64,000 bases of DNA from Rotaria sordida. Taxonomy: Eukaryota > Rotifera > Eurotatoria > Philodinida > Philodinidae. The stretch is taken from contig CAJNOL010000419.1 in NCBI GenBank assembly GCA_905250125.1, positions 78,299 through 142,298 on the forward strand. The letters run 5' to 3'. Position 1 is the first letter of the stretch; each line of letters starts with the position of its first letter. The notes beneath the pieces were generated by a model. The model was not told the DNA's origin. It made no database searches and saw only the letters and a program-made list of their open reading frames with translations. The position numbers and the translations under genes were made by a program. Below are positions 1 to 12,935 of the stretch, piece after piece.

Positions 1-664
1 CATTGATAGATATTACAAGAACGGAAAGTTATAAAAATAGATAGTAAAGAAAAAGCTTTCATCGCTTTCTGTACGGAATTAAAATAATAAATAAGATAGA
101 GCTACTCTTTAACTATTCTTGGAAACTACAATATATGTATATATATATATATGACTAATTATGGCAAACATATCCACCTCTTTCGCACAATCTGTAAATA
201 GGTAAAAAGAATATCGGCATGTTTGTCGTGGTTTTTGGAACAAGCTATGGAAGATGAACTCAATTTTCTCGCCATATACTTCAACACTCATCTTTCACAA
301 AAGCACTGTAATACTCATACAAGAGTCTTATGTAATTTCTGCAGTGAATCAAAGGTAGATATGACTAACCGAAAAATTGATTTGAGTATTATAAGATAAG
401 ATAAGTGAAAAATGATTCATGTCAATCTGATCAATATCAGTAAGGAAAAACCATATTGATTGTAAATCTGGTATTTACTATTCATGGGAAAGGGTCTATA
501 TCTTAAAGAGACCTTGTTCAAAACTATTGAATTTTTTTGTTATGGAAATTAGTCTAATTCAGTTTCCTATATACGCAAAGGTTTCAGATCAAAATTCGAT
601 AGCTTAGTCAAAATCTCAATAGAAATTCGAATTTTTTTGGGATTTTATTAGAACATTGTAGTAT
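1..664. other. Intergenic, downstream of Ran-binding gene
   Basis: I see no gene here. The stretch is AT-rich, with a short TA dinucleotide tract near 134-151. It lies 3' of the minus-strand Ran-binding protein gene and may hold its 3' UTR. A further 3' exon cannot be excluded, because the last exon carries a donor-like GTATGA about 70 nt before its stop. Confidence 0.5.
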
Positions 665-3400
665 CTATAGGAAAAAAATAAAATCATTGAAATTGAAAGA
701 AGAAATTCGAAGAGATTCCCCTTCTAAATAATAATTAATCATACCATCATCATTTGTATTTGGTTTTGTTTCATCATTTAATGAAATTTTTCCAATAGAC
801 GGTAAATCACCGGATTTTTTCATATTCATTTCTTTTGCTTCATTAAATACTTTAAGAAATTTTTTCGCTTGTTCATCAGTTTTAAATCGAATACATAATG
901 TTTCATGTTTAGCTTCACCATCTGCAAAATCCATAGCTGACCAAACATATGTATTTTCTGCACCTGATTTTAGTTTTAATTCCATTTGTGATGTTATCTG
1001 ATGATTAGCACATATCTTAAATATTTGTTCACGACGCATTAATATACGACAAAGATTTGTTATTTTATGTTGTAAAATTTTCATTTCACCAACACCACGT
1101 TCTTTCATTTGATTTGCTGATGCATCAAAACGATAAAGTTTTGCACGTTCACAAAAGAGAACATTTTCATCTTCTTCACCTGTTTTAACTTCAACAACAG
1201 GTAATGTAACAAGTCGATTAAATGAATATTCTGGTTCATAATCTTCTTCACCATCACCTTCGCCATCATCATCAACATTTGTTTCTGGTTTTATTGTTGA
1301 AATATTCGATAAGCCAGGAGTAAAATTACTAGTACCAAATATTGATGTCATATTATTAGTACCAAATACAAATGGACCTGAAAAAGAGAAATTCAAATGT
1401 TTTGTAATATGTTTTTTCTATTGATTTTTTTGTTTTTGATTAGTTACAGCTAGTCTAATTTGCTGGTTTTTAATGATTTTCATAATCATGGAGATATATT
1501 GAGCTAACAATTTACGATGAGAACCTCGGATAATGTTGAATGAATTTATTATACTCAAGAAAAATCAGTCAGATATTAGAAGTTAATTTCATCTTAGACT
1601 AAAGATTTTTCGCCTGGATGTTTTGAGTGCAATTTTCAGTTCACAGTTTTATTACAAAATATCAGAAAAGATTCCATTCAACTGTCAAAATCTTGCCAAC
1701 TACTAATGCTGATTTTAAAAAAAGGCGGATGAAAATTTTTTTAAATAACTTTTGATAGAAAACTGCTTTTTTCACTTTTAGAAAGAGATGAAGACCCATC
1801 GAATCATAAATTACAAGTTTTTTAAAGCTATGAAATGACTATGATGAATTTTCAATTATCAGATGTGCATTCAAGTCATCAATGGATAATCTCAAAAATA
1901 ACTATGCATGTTTCATATTTTTAGATTTAGTTATTTAGGAGTCATAGGTATTTTAGTTAAAATTCTCGGCCGATTTTTCAAGCAGTTGCTATGAAAAATC
2001 ACAATTTTTGCTTTTTTTTCTCATGTTAAAACGAACCATTTTCCGACACTTTTTTTTCTATAAATTTCATTAAAAAAAAGCTTCAGAAAACAGCTTGGAA
2101 GAACCTATAATAGATGATTTGATGTGACTTTAACTCCTCTTTTCGATGGTGAATAGTGCAGCGCTTTATATTATTTCTATCAAAATTGATTCCAAAAATT
2201 CCCACTGGCCATTTTTTTTTTGAAATGGACATTAGCATCATGTAACTGTAAAAATATTTAGATATTAAGAAACCTTTAAAATAGAATGTCTGAGAAAAAA
2301 CTCTATTATCTTTCTATCGACAATAGTATCCTTTTACGAATTGAGATGCTGCATTTCAGCTGTATAAAATAATTATTTCAAATAAGAATATATCAAACTT
2401 ATCAATTGTAAAGAAATCATATTATAATTGAGAAAAGTCAGTTAAACTATAGTATAAATATTAGCTACTGAGAATTAATAGATGAAATGTAACAGACTAT
2501 AGATCATTTCTCAAAAAGAACCAATTAGTTAATTGGATATATCAAACGCACCAGTTAAGTCAGGAATTTCAATCAGAAAATTCGGTTCAAAAAAAAATCA
2601 GATCAATTCTAAGTATAATGTTTATAAATCAAATAACTTACTACTGTTTGTTGGCTTTTCATTTGTGATATTTGTTGAAGCTGTTGTTGTTGTCGTTGTT
2701 GTTGTTGGAAATAAACATGATGGTTTAGTTGTTGTATCAGCCATAGTCAATTTAGGTAAATTTGTAAAGACTGACTTGCTTGGAGTCGTTGTTGTTGGCA
2801 ATGTATTCGTTATTGCTGGTTGTGATGATGGTATCGCTGCCGATGTAGAAAATTGAAATGATGGAACATTTGGTGATAATGATACAGTTGGATTAGCGGC
2901 AGTTGTAGGAAAAAAAGGGAGATTTGAATTTGTTGTAGTAGTTGTTGTTGTTGGTATACGCATTGAAACAGGTTGTTGTTGTTGAACAGGAAATGACATT
3001 TGAGGAGGCGGAGGATGTGAAGATGGTGGTGGATGAGAAACTGGTATTGGTTGGTGAGACATATAATTTGGATAATAAGATGTTGCATAATGACTTGGTA
3101 GAAAATGAGGTTGTTGATTTAATTGTTGTTGTTGTTGAAGAGCTAATACACGATTTGAAAGTATTTCAACAATATTCTAAATATAAAAGAAGATTGTAAT
3201 AAATACACAAAAGAAAAGAAAAAAAAAGAAAAACAATTAACCTTAATTTCAAATAATTGTGATGAAATATGTTGTGAATATTGTGATAAATTTTGTATTA
3301 CATTTGTTTGAACATTCAAGCAGTTAACAAGCTGCTCATTAAGACGTTCATTGAATGTTGTTGGTACTGGTTGTGACGGTTTTGAAGATGGAACAGACAT
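665..3400 (-). CDS. RanBP2-type Ran-binding-domain (RanBD1) protein
   Basis: Three exons: 3400-3242, 3176-2642 and 1377-665. They total 1407 nt (468 aa) and join in frame, with the split Ser codon A|GT at the last junction. Residues 1-60 look helical. About 60-225 is a Gln/Pro/Thr-rich linker. The VFG and IFG pairs around 235-245 recall FG nucleoporins. Residues about 282-415 form a RanBD1 domain, recognisable from YEPEYSFN, the KERGVGEMKIL block and LMRREQIFKICANH, closest in style to the RanBDs of RanBP2/Nup358. The family binds Ran-GTP at or near nuclear pores and helps RanGAP end transport cycles. At 468 aa this is far shorter than vertebrate RanBP2 and has a single RanBD, so a Nup50-like or stand-alone role is equally possible. 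The start ATG directly follows an acceptor-like TTTAAG, which suggests a 5' UTR intron or trans-splicing. Confidence 0.8.
1720..2230. repeat. Degenerate foldback in Ran-binding gene intron 2
   Basis: Inside the 1264-nt intron, sequence from about 1724-1835 is similar to the reverse complement of about 2085-2230. Shared blocks include TTTTGATAGAAA and a stretch ending in AAGCT. The arms are diverged (roughly 65-70 percent by eye), so this is an old MITE-like foldback at best. Confidence 0.45.
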
Positions 3401-5710
3401 CTTAAATGTAAAGAAAACTTTAAAGTAAATCAAATAACAAAGAAATGTTTCCTTCCAGAATTTATATGTTTTCATGCATCTTTCTTCTCTTGCACAATAC
3501 CTTAACAAAGAATGGATGAGTCAAACAATGGATCGAAGAAAAAAAAGGCCATATTTTTTTTCTTGTGTGATATTATTTGCAGAGCCTTCTTATATGTTAT
3601 TTTCAAATATTTTATTATGTAATCGATAGATGTCATCACTATGCAGATTAAAAAAAAAAAGCTGAATGACGTCATTTGAGATATTTGATAATTCAAAATA
3701 GAATTTTGATAACCTAAAAAAATATTAAAATGATATTAATAATAGATAGTCATTTGGAATAGACGGTGTATGTTCATCTTTCCGAAGAAAGGAGATCATG
3801 CAAATTTCTATCAACACGACAGCAACATATCATTATGACGGAGAAATCGAAGATTTTTGATGAAATTTATAATGATAATTTTGATAATCTTTTCTTGTTG
3901 TTTTTGAAAATTAATAATCAATTTATTTTGATGAAGAGTTCCAATTCGAACAATTATTTTATTTCAAATGATAATTACTGATTAGAAGCATGCGGAAGAT
4001 CAACATTTTTATTTTGTATTGTGTCCACAAACTCAACCAAAAAATTAGGTCAAGAAATGCTCATACGAATTTTCAATTCTGATTGTTTCATTTACTCTCC
4101 GGAGTTGTGTTTTGATCAATTTAACTTATGTAATAATTCCCTCGGAAACAATATATAGATTTCAGTCTCAACACAACATCATTTTTTTTATGTATTAGAT
4201 CATTAAGTCAAATAGTTGTTTATGCATTGTCCAAATACCTTTTAACAATAAGAGAGTAATATCTTGTAATTGCCTATCAATGGATGAACTTCATCAATAT
4301 TATTGTTAGTAATAGTTAACTCTGAATAATAAGAAAGAAGAAATCTCTATGCAATAGTTAGGAATAGATGACCAGGTATACTACATTTTACGAAAAAAGC
4401 TACTCTTTTATCGGCTTTTGTCATGTTAGTTACACGAGGAGAAAGCGGCGAGAAAAGAACATTCACCAAAAAAAAAATAGCTGACTTTTATCTGAAATCA
4501 CGGAGGTTTCGGGTTCTTTTTGTCAGAAGATTTAAAGAAAATTTCTCGAAGAATTTCAAGTTTTTTACGCTCATAGATAGAGAACCTCCAAAGGATTCTT
4601 CTTTTCATTGAAATTCGACCCAGATAGAACTATTTCAAAACAAGCAGAGTTTTCGTATGTTTTATAGTTTATCTATATCAATATCATTACGTTGTTACAC
4701 TTGTTAATAGATGTTATCGGCTTTGAGATAGTAATGAGCGGAACTAATCGTTTCTGCTCTCGGTTTCCACACCGAAACTATTTTTTGTAAATATTAACTT
4801 CGTTTCATTTTTGTGTATTTTTTTTTTCTTCAATAAGTAAAATATAAGTATTATTTAAGATATGTTGATGCATCTCTCAATAATTTTCGCATAACTTTTT
4901 AAAACACATGAATCGTAACAATATGACATTTCACACAAGGTTTTCACTATCATAAGAGATATCACTCGCTATGAAAAAATGTTGATCGCAGCCCCGACGG
5001 ATCTGCAACAATCATGCCCGTATATTTTCTTTGAACATTGAATCAAAGTAAATAAAAATGATATGAAAAGTTATTAAATTTTCTAAAAAATACACCAAGG
5101 AAATATATTTAGCGTATCATCCCGATAATAATCTCCTAGTCCTAATGACATAGATTCATTTCAACTTTACCTCCATCTAGTGGACAGCTGAGGGCAGAAT
5201 TTTTTTTTCTGTCATTAATTGTTTATTGATCATCATTTTCATCATCATCATAAAAAGAAAAACAACATTTAATAACGAAATGAAATCTCAGAATAATAGT
5301 ACAAAAACAAATCAAGCGTTTTCATCTATTTCTATAAAAAAAAAATATTGATATGTTCATTCTAATATATTTTTTTCAATTTTGTCAAATTGACTTTTTT
5401 GTTTTTGTATAGCATAATCAGTGGCAAACTTCTCATAAATTGTGTTTAGTTTTATACAAAGAAAAAAAAATCTATTCATAAGATATAATGTTTTTATTTT
5501 CAATAGATCTAAGTTTTTATTTTGTTTGTTCTTACTACTACATATAAACATATAACAGCCTGAATAATATAACAAATACACATAAAACACAATGAATACA
5601 AGAGAAACAAACAAACAATGTGTTATATATTATACGCAAATTAGAATTGTTTATCTTGACACATCAAGTGACGTATCTATCTGAACGAAAGTCACTATTA
5701 TGAAACAAAA
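3401..5710. other. Intergenic
   Basis: Stretch between the 3' end of RRM1 and the 5' end of the Ran-binding gene, both on the minus strand. No open frame here has coding character. A TTTATT at about 5515 (AATAAA on the minus strand) could serve RRM1 polyadenylation. The rest is AT-rich with homopolymer runs. Confidence 0.5.
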
Positions 5711-8700
5711 TTATGACGAACACATAAGGCAAGCACCATTTTCATCTGTCATATTACATTGTTTCATTCGTCGTGCAAGATTTTGTTCTTCAGTCTTCGA
5801 TGTTTCTTCTTGTGTACCAGTTCCTTTTTCAATTGCTCCATCAGTCTTTACTGTTGATATTAAACGAGTTTTATCAACAGTAAATTTAATCGGATCAGCA
5901 GCTGGACGTGTACGTAAATAATACATGCCTGTTTTGAGACCCTTAAAAACAAATCAAATTTAATCATTTTCAAAAATCTAATAAGGATAACAACAAAAAA
6001 CATCATCTACAAACTTTTTTCCATGCATAAAAATGCATTGATGAAAGTTTATTCATAGTCGGTTCTGCAATATGAATATTTAATGATTGTGATTGATCAA
6101 TAAAAGCACCACGATCAGCAGCCATATTAATAATAAGTTTTTGTGGAATTTCCCAAACTGTTTTATATAATGCTTTAATATGATCCGGAATAGTTTCAAT
6201 ATTCTTTATAAAAAAAATTAATAAATTTATAAAAAAAAGAAAAAATCAAAACATACTTGAATTGAACCGTTTTCATACATTAAACGATTTTTCATATCTG
6301 GATTCCATAAGCCTAATTCAGTTAAATCTTTTAATAAATGATCATTAACAACCTTTAATAAATAAAGAAAATAATTTTAATCACTTAGAATTTTTTCTTT
6401 TCGATAAATTCTATTTACTTGAAATTCACCAGAAAGTACACGTCGTACATATAAATTACTAGTATATGGTTCAATAGATTCATTATTACCAAGAATTTGA
6501 GCTGTTGATGCTGTTGGCATTGGTGATAATAATAAACTATTTCGAATACCATATTGTGCTATTCGATTACGAAGTTCCATCCAATTCCAACGATTCGAAG
6601 GTGTAACATCCCACATATCAAATTGAAGAATCTTGATTAAAAAAAGAAATGCTATTTATTTCTATATAAAAAAAAAAACTGTTAATCTAGTTTTGGATTT
6701 ATTTCTTCACCATTGTTTTCGTTGAACAATGTCTATGATGATCTCTGTGTATTTCAAAATAAAGAAAACTATACTTACACCTTTGCTAACAGGTGAACCT
6801 TCGTATGTTTCATATGGACCATGGATTTTAGCTAATTCACAACTTGATTTTAATGCAGCATAATATATTGTTTCAAATATATCACGATTAAGTTGCTGAG
6901 CTTGTTCACTTTCAAATGGAAAACGCATTAAACAAAATGTATCGGCAAGACCTTGAACACCAATACCAATTGGGCGATGACGAAGATTTGATGTTTTAGC
7001 CTAAAAGAAATTAAATCAATAAAATAGAAAGAAAAGAAAAATAGTAAATAACATACTTCTTTTAATGGATAAAAATTTCTATCGATTATTTTATTTAAAT
7101 TACGTACAATAACACTTACTACATGAACAAGTTTATCAAAATCAAATGTTCGATCTGGACGTACAAATCGATTTAATGCAATTGATGCTAAATTACATAC
7201 AGCAACTTCATTTGGTGATGTATATTCAATAATTTCTGTACATAAATTTGAACAATGAATTGTACCAAGATGTTGTTGATTACTTTTTGCATTACAATGA
7301 TCTTTATATAACATAAATGGTGTACCAGTTTCAATTTGTGCATTAACAATAGCAAACCATAAATCTTGAGCTTTTATTGTACGACGTCCAAGACCTTCTT
7401 GTTCATATTTTGTATATAAATCATCAAATTCTTTTCCCCAAACATTTTGTAAATTTTTACATTGATGTGGACACATTAATGTCCATTTATCATTAGCTTC
7501 AACACGACGCATAAATAAATCTGGTATCCATAATGCTGGAAATAGATCACGTGCTCGTTTTTCTTCAGCACCTGTATTTTTTCTTGCATCCAAAAATTCA
7601 AATATATCAGCATGCCATGGTTCCAAATAAAGTGCATAAGCACCTATCATAAAAATAATTTAATAAGAAAATTTAAAAGAAACTTAGAGAAAAAAAATAA
7701 ATTCAATTCATACCAGGTCGTTTACCACCTAAAAAATAAAACAAGATTTTATTAAAATTCAAATCTTTCTTCTTTTTTATTATATATTTCTTTTACCTTG
7801 ATTAACATATCGAGCTACATTATTAAATACACGCATCATTGGTAAAACACCATCGGAACGACCATTTGTCTATAAATTAAAATATTTTCTAAAAAAATAT
7901 TCATTGTATAGTAAAGTCTTACTCCTTCAATGTATGATCCATTAGCTCGAATACAACTAACAGCAAGACCAATACCACCAGCATTTTTTGAAATAATTGC
8001 ACATCGTCGTAAAGTTTCAAAAATACCTTCAATACTATCATCACACATTGTTAATAAATAACATGATGCCATTTGTGCTTTTGTTGTACCTAAACATCAA
8101 TAAAATAATTCAAAGAAAAAACGAACAATAAATGGATTTACCAGCATTAAAAAGTGTTGGTGTTGCATGTGTAAACCATTTTTCTGATAATAAATTGTAT
8201 GTTTCAATAGCATCATCAATATTTTCACCATGAATACCAACAGCAACACGCATAAGCATATGTTGTGGTCGTTCAACAATAACATTATTTATACGACGTA
8301 AATATGAACGTTCGAGTGTCTAAAAACAATTGAAATAATAAATATTCATTCAACTAACAAGTGAACATATTCAACAATCAGCTACCGTTGGACTTCATAT
8401 TACAACTCTGCGTAGGTCTCTATAAAATTAACATAGGACTCAACGATTTATGATTATGGCCTACTGGGAAATAATTATTAACTGTACACGAACATTTTTA
8501 TTAGGAGTAAGGCATTTCAGAAAAACAAAAAGATTTGTTGTGCCATTTCGTCTATTTAATAATCAAGAATGCACAAATTACTAGAACATAGTATCTAAGA
8601 TGACTTTTTCCCTATTTTAAGGACGTAGTTGCTTGTGGATCGTATATTTCAGTCATAGTCAATTTTTCTTGCTCTATCCGGAGTTTTAGTCGAATTTCAT

Positions 8701-10507
8701 GAAATACAAAAAAAGAGATCAGAATGGTCAAAAATTCGCAATTTCAGTTTTTTTCTACCGATTTTCAGATGTGTTTTCCATTAGATAAAATCTAAGAATC
8801 GATTCAGAAAGAGCTTTCTGAACTAATCATGACTGTTGTGAAGAATCGCTAGGAGTGAAGTAATTTTCAATATTGTTATCGCCGGTTAAAAATTTAATTA
8901 TTTCGTTCCTGCTTATAAAAACACATCCCCAGTATGGAAAATAACCGAACTTCTAACGATTCTTCACATCAGTTGTGATTAGTATTGAAAGTACTTTCTT
9001 AATCTGTTCTTAGTTTTTGTCTAATTCAAAACACAAATGTCAAAACCGGTTAGAATTGTTCAAAAAAAACTAAAGATTCTGAAACTTTTCCTTTTTGTAT
9101 TTCGCGAGTTTTGACTACAGCTTTCATCAGAGCAAGAAAAATTGATCAAGGCTGATATAAACAATCCATAAGGAACTACATTTTTAATAAGGAAAACATG
9201 TTATGTTTGATATCAGGCTTTGACAATTGACGCCTCTCTATCTAGAAGTTTCAACAAACATGAACATTTCTTTCTCGAAATATTCAGTTTCTAAGTAGAC
9301 TAGATCATTGTGTCCTCCAGCGACATACCTGCCTCCACAGCAGAGGAACGTAACGTGTTCATTCATATCAATTCAGCAGCTATAATACCTAAGAAGTTTT
9401 TTTACAAGGACATATTCCGTTTCATTAAAACTGTCAGAACTATCTCATAGCTACCTCTGCGCAATATTTCAGATTTAAAACCTTTGTTTTCGGACTCTGT
9501 CAAAATGTCTTACTTACAGTAACAAATTAAGTGCAACGACCATGCGCGTAAATTCTTTAGACTTTTCTTAGTTTCACAAAATACTACTCATAACTATAAT
9601 ATAAATTCCAGCGGCTTCTGACAATTGTATATATTCTCTCATTTCGTGTTTACCTTAAAGCCAAAATAATTGAAATCAAAATCACGTTCATGTTTGACAG
9701 CTGCATTGAGTTCCTAGGAAACGAAATGCAATCAATACTAAATAGAATGTTTCTTTTCTTTTTTATTCATACTTCTGTATGAGCCATAACAACATTGTAT
9801 GTTTCTTGTGAAATAATAGGTGCATGTGTATTCAAATCAGGATTTGTATGATTATACAAATCAGCCATAACTTCTGCAAGAATAATTTTTGTATAAAATT
9901 AAATTTATTTGAAAAATAAAAATAAATATCAAATACTCACCACTAAATAAAGCTTTTGTTTCTTTGTGTAAATTACTAACAGCAATACGTCCAGCTAATA
10001 TACCATAGTGAGGATGTTTGACCGTCATTGAAGCAGCTTTTTGTGCTGCTAAATTATCAAGTTCAACTGTTGTAACACCTACGAAAATAGACAATCAATT
10101 AAAAAAACAAAAAAAGGTTTATCTTTCAAATTATTTACCGGGATGAAGAAAATTGATAACTTGTAAAGCAACAGCTGCCTAAATATTATATATCAGGATA
10201 TTTAACATATAAAATAAAAATAAATTCTTGTACATACTGGATCAATATATTCAAGATCAAGACCATCACTAAGTTTTAATATACGTGATGTAATCTTATC
10301 AAACATAGCATATTCTTTTCGACCATCTTAAATAATAATAGAAATTTTATAGAAAAAAAAAATTTTATGTTGAATATTTTAGAAAAAAATAAAATTTAAA
10401 ATACCTCGTTTTATAACAAATAATGAATTAGCATGTATATCGTCACTTGATTTGAGTTTTTGCATTTTAATTCCACCGGTATTTGTTGTATTACTTGTTG
10501 GAATCAT
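5711..10507 (-). CDS. RRM1: Ribonucleoside-diphosphate reductase large subunit
   Basis: Sixteen exons: 10507-10405, 10326-10238, 10178-10139, 10078-9941, 9873-9773, 9713-9654, 8319-8142, 8089-7923, 7869-7797, 7728-7714, 7643-7057, 7000-6779, 6631-6419, 6352-6257, 6203-6015 and 5941-5711. They sum to 2502 nt (833 aa; human is about 790). The class I alpha subunit reduces ribonucleoside diphosphates to deoxy forms in the cytosol with the R2 radical subunit, for DNA synthesis. Visible landmarks: an N-terminal ATP-cone ([20 protein letters not shown]), the catalytic-site [14 protein letters not shown] with its first redox Cys, NLCTEI with the thiyl-radical Cys and Glu, AVCNLAS with the partner Cys, the glycine-rich [11 protein letters not shown] loop, [16 protein letters not shown], and the C-terminal redox pair CLMC at 828-831. 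The ATP-cone looks intact, so dATP feedback is expected. Exon 10 is only 15 nt, and intron 6 (1334 nt) holds a foldback repeat. Confidence 0.96.
8604..9198. repeat. Foldback (MITE-like) element in RRM1 intron 6
   Basis: Sequence at about 8604-8875 reappears inverted at about 8935-9198. Examples are TCAATTTTTCTTGCTCT and GTGAAGAATCG on the left, and their complements AGAGCAAGAAAAATTGA and CGATTCTTCAC on the right. The arms are about 260 nt and similar over nearly their whole length, with a short spacer. No open frame lies within. Confidence 0.75.
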
Positions 10508-11519
10508 GAATATTTAGATAATAACAATAGACCGACTAAGAAAATTTCAGACTGGAAAATACACTGTTCGTCGATTTATTCAATAGAATATATATATGTG
10601 TGTTATTCTTTGTTCATATAATTTTTCTTTCTTGATTTGTACATGACTGTGTTTGAAATTGTTACAGCGACCTCTAGTTATTTTCTAAATTATGATTTAA
10701 TTGAGAGAAATTAAAAAGAAATTATGATATATTTACTTTTTAATCTGAAATTAATATTTTTAAAATGATGATATCATATTGCTGGATTTATTATTGGTTG
10801 AAATGAAACAAATAATCAAAGGATACTAATTCTTTGATTCATATGAACACAAAAATTACTATTGAAATATTTTTCTTCATATTTGATTAACTAAATATTA
10901 CTTCGGCAGATTTAATCATGTTTTAAATGAACATTTGTTTTAATCAAAGAGTTGATTAAATTCTAACTCTCACCATTTATATATTCATTCTTATTGTTAA
11001 ATGTTACTTTCAACTAATTAGAACTACTTGGGTTTTCAATATTAAAGATTAGTATGATATTAGAGAATAGAAATTGAAATTAGGATCATTTTTTTGAAAC
11101 TTTTTCTCAAGCTCATTAATCTTACACAAAGAAGACTATACTGACAACTTCATGCATTCGTAGTTGAGAAAAAAAAAGTAGTCCGAAGAATAGAATTAAC
11201 AAGCATACAAAGGAAACACACATAAATGTTACGTTTATAAAGTAAAGCTCTACATCAGACTCTGATTCCGACCGAGCGGGAGTGATTGTGAAGAGTTCTT
11301 TTTTTTCTGGAACAATATTCTACTACTTTATAGATTCATAAATAAGTATCAGGACAAAGTAAAACATCAGAGAGACATTCTCATTAACAAATAATACTAA
11401 AAGAAGTATATGTGCTAGCGAAAAAATTTAACAACAACGTATTTTTGATTTTTTTTAATGTTGAGTAATTAGCTCAAATCCAGATACTGATTTTTAATAG
11501 CGAATAAAGTTTTCTTTTA

Positions 11520-12390
11520 TCAAAATTTTGGTGGCCGAACAATAGGCCGCGGACAGTTCATCGCATCGATAATAATGAAAGAGAATGATTATCGTCGCGT
11601 TAACCATTATTTGAATATGAGAAGAAAAATTGGAATATATAATGTTCATAGAACAACTGGAAATTGATATTGACGTTTGCAATGCGACATTGATTGTAAT
11701 TTTTCTCATTAAGCATGCTAAGAACTGATTACTATCAAAAGTCATAACAAATCGCCTGGTTTGATCGCCAAGTATCTCAGAAAAGATTTTCTTGAGTTTT
11801 GAGACTATTTTTGAAATTGAGGATGAGAATTATATCTCATCGAGTGGAATTTTCTGTGACTGACTCTAACCAATTCAACTTTTGTTAAACACGACTTAGA
11901 ATTTGCAAGAGATTGAAGCATTTTTTCAGGTCCAACCTAGACCTGCTTCTTAAAAAAGTTTGTGAGATGCGGGTCTAGAGCGAATCCTATGGACTCTGTT
12001 GTAATATTTATAATGATAATTATCTACACATATAATCATCAAGAAGAATTTTGTTCTTTTTTCCAGTTTTATTAAAAAAACGAAAGCTACCGCTTTGAGT
12101 GAAGCGAATAAAAATTTAAAAATCGATTGAATTTTTTGTTTTTTATTCACTATTGTCTTCGATATGGATCCGAATGTAATCAACAGAGAACCCTACGAAT
12201 ATGTTCGATAGATCCTGTGAGGAAGAAGCTTTACTGTTTGCCGAGTTTATTTTTTGCCTGTGCGATGAAATAAAACATTTTGTTTCACATCTTATTTGTT
12301 TTTTTCATTACGAGACGAACTGTCCGCGACTAATTGTCTATGCGACTAATTGATCGCGATGAATTGTCCTGCGACTAATTGACTTGGTAC
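11520..12390. repeat. TIR-bearing element with GCGACTAATTG subrepeats
   Basis: The left end (about 11525-11580) contains GGCCGCGGACAGTTCATCGC. The right end contains its approximate inverse, GACGAACTGTCCGCGAC (12314-12330). Outside that, the right end carries GCGACTAATTG at 12326, 12342 and 12371 and a variant GCGATGAATTG at 12356, a period of about 15-16 nt. The outermost bases match as TTTTGG and TTTGG inverted. No transposase frame is visible, so it looks like a non-autonomous DNA element. Confidence 0.55.
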
Positions 12391-12416
12391 CAAAGATTTA
12401 TAGATGAACTATGATG

Positions 12417-12735
12417 GTAATGTTTCTAAAAAAATTGAACATGGTAGCTTTCAGATCACAAAAGACTATTTTTTAACAATGACATTTTAAAGAGCACAAA
12501 ATGATGAGTCATTGCATTCTTTTTACGACCTTCCCTTAAAAAGTTACGGGTATTACAAAAGAATGCCTTTTTTCGGTTGTTGTGATACTTTTAATTTTTT
12601 ATGGGAAGGTGATGGAAAAAACGACGATCCCTGATTTTTGTTCAGAACTATATGCTCTTTAAAATAGGATTATGAAAAAACAGTCTTTCTCTGATCTGAA
12701 AGCCACCATGTGCGGTGTTTTTTAGAAAACTTACT
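12417..12735. repeat. Foldback (MITE-like) element
   Basis: CATGGTAGCTTTCAGATCA at 12440-12458 is matched by the inverse of TGATCTGAAAGCCACCATG at 12692-12710, with one mismatch in 19. Similarity continues inward through TTTTAAAGAGCA and the AAGGTCG/CCTTCCC region to a centre near 12570. It also extends a little outward over the TTTCTAAAAAA tract. Confidence 0.75.
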
Positions 12736-12935
12736 CATTATCTGGGTTTGCTTTAATTGCTTAATATTATAGAAAAAATATGTTTGTGGTTAAACTTGTT
12801 TCCCAACATCTTATATATATATATATATCCATCAATATAAATTGAGAATTATTTCATATTCATAAAATTGAATTAATTAGTGTTTTTTTTTTTTCATAAA
12901 GAAAATTCCAATAGATAATCATCATTGTTTTAGAT

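Larger units (their letters stand above)
10508..12935. other. Intergenic between divergent RRM1 and HENMT1
   Basis: The two flanking genes diverge, so this stretch must contain both promoters. I see no convincing coding exon. The middle is occupied by two repeat elements (about 11520-12390 and 12417-12735), annotated separately. The stretch just before HENMT1 is very AT-rich, with a TA tract near 12812-12828. Confidence 0.5.

Noticed and set aside
2533-3199. Open frames on the plus strand rich in Val and Asp
   Set aside because: They are antisense shadows of the Thr/Gln-rich exon 2 of the Ran-binding gene, whose minus-strand frame splices cleanly.
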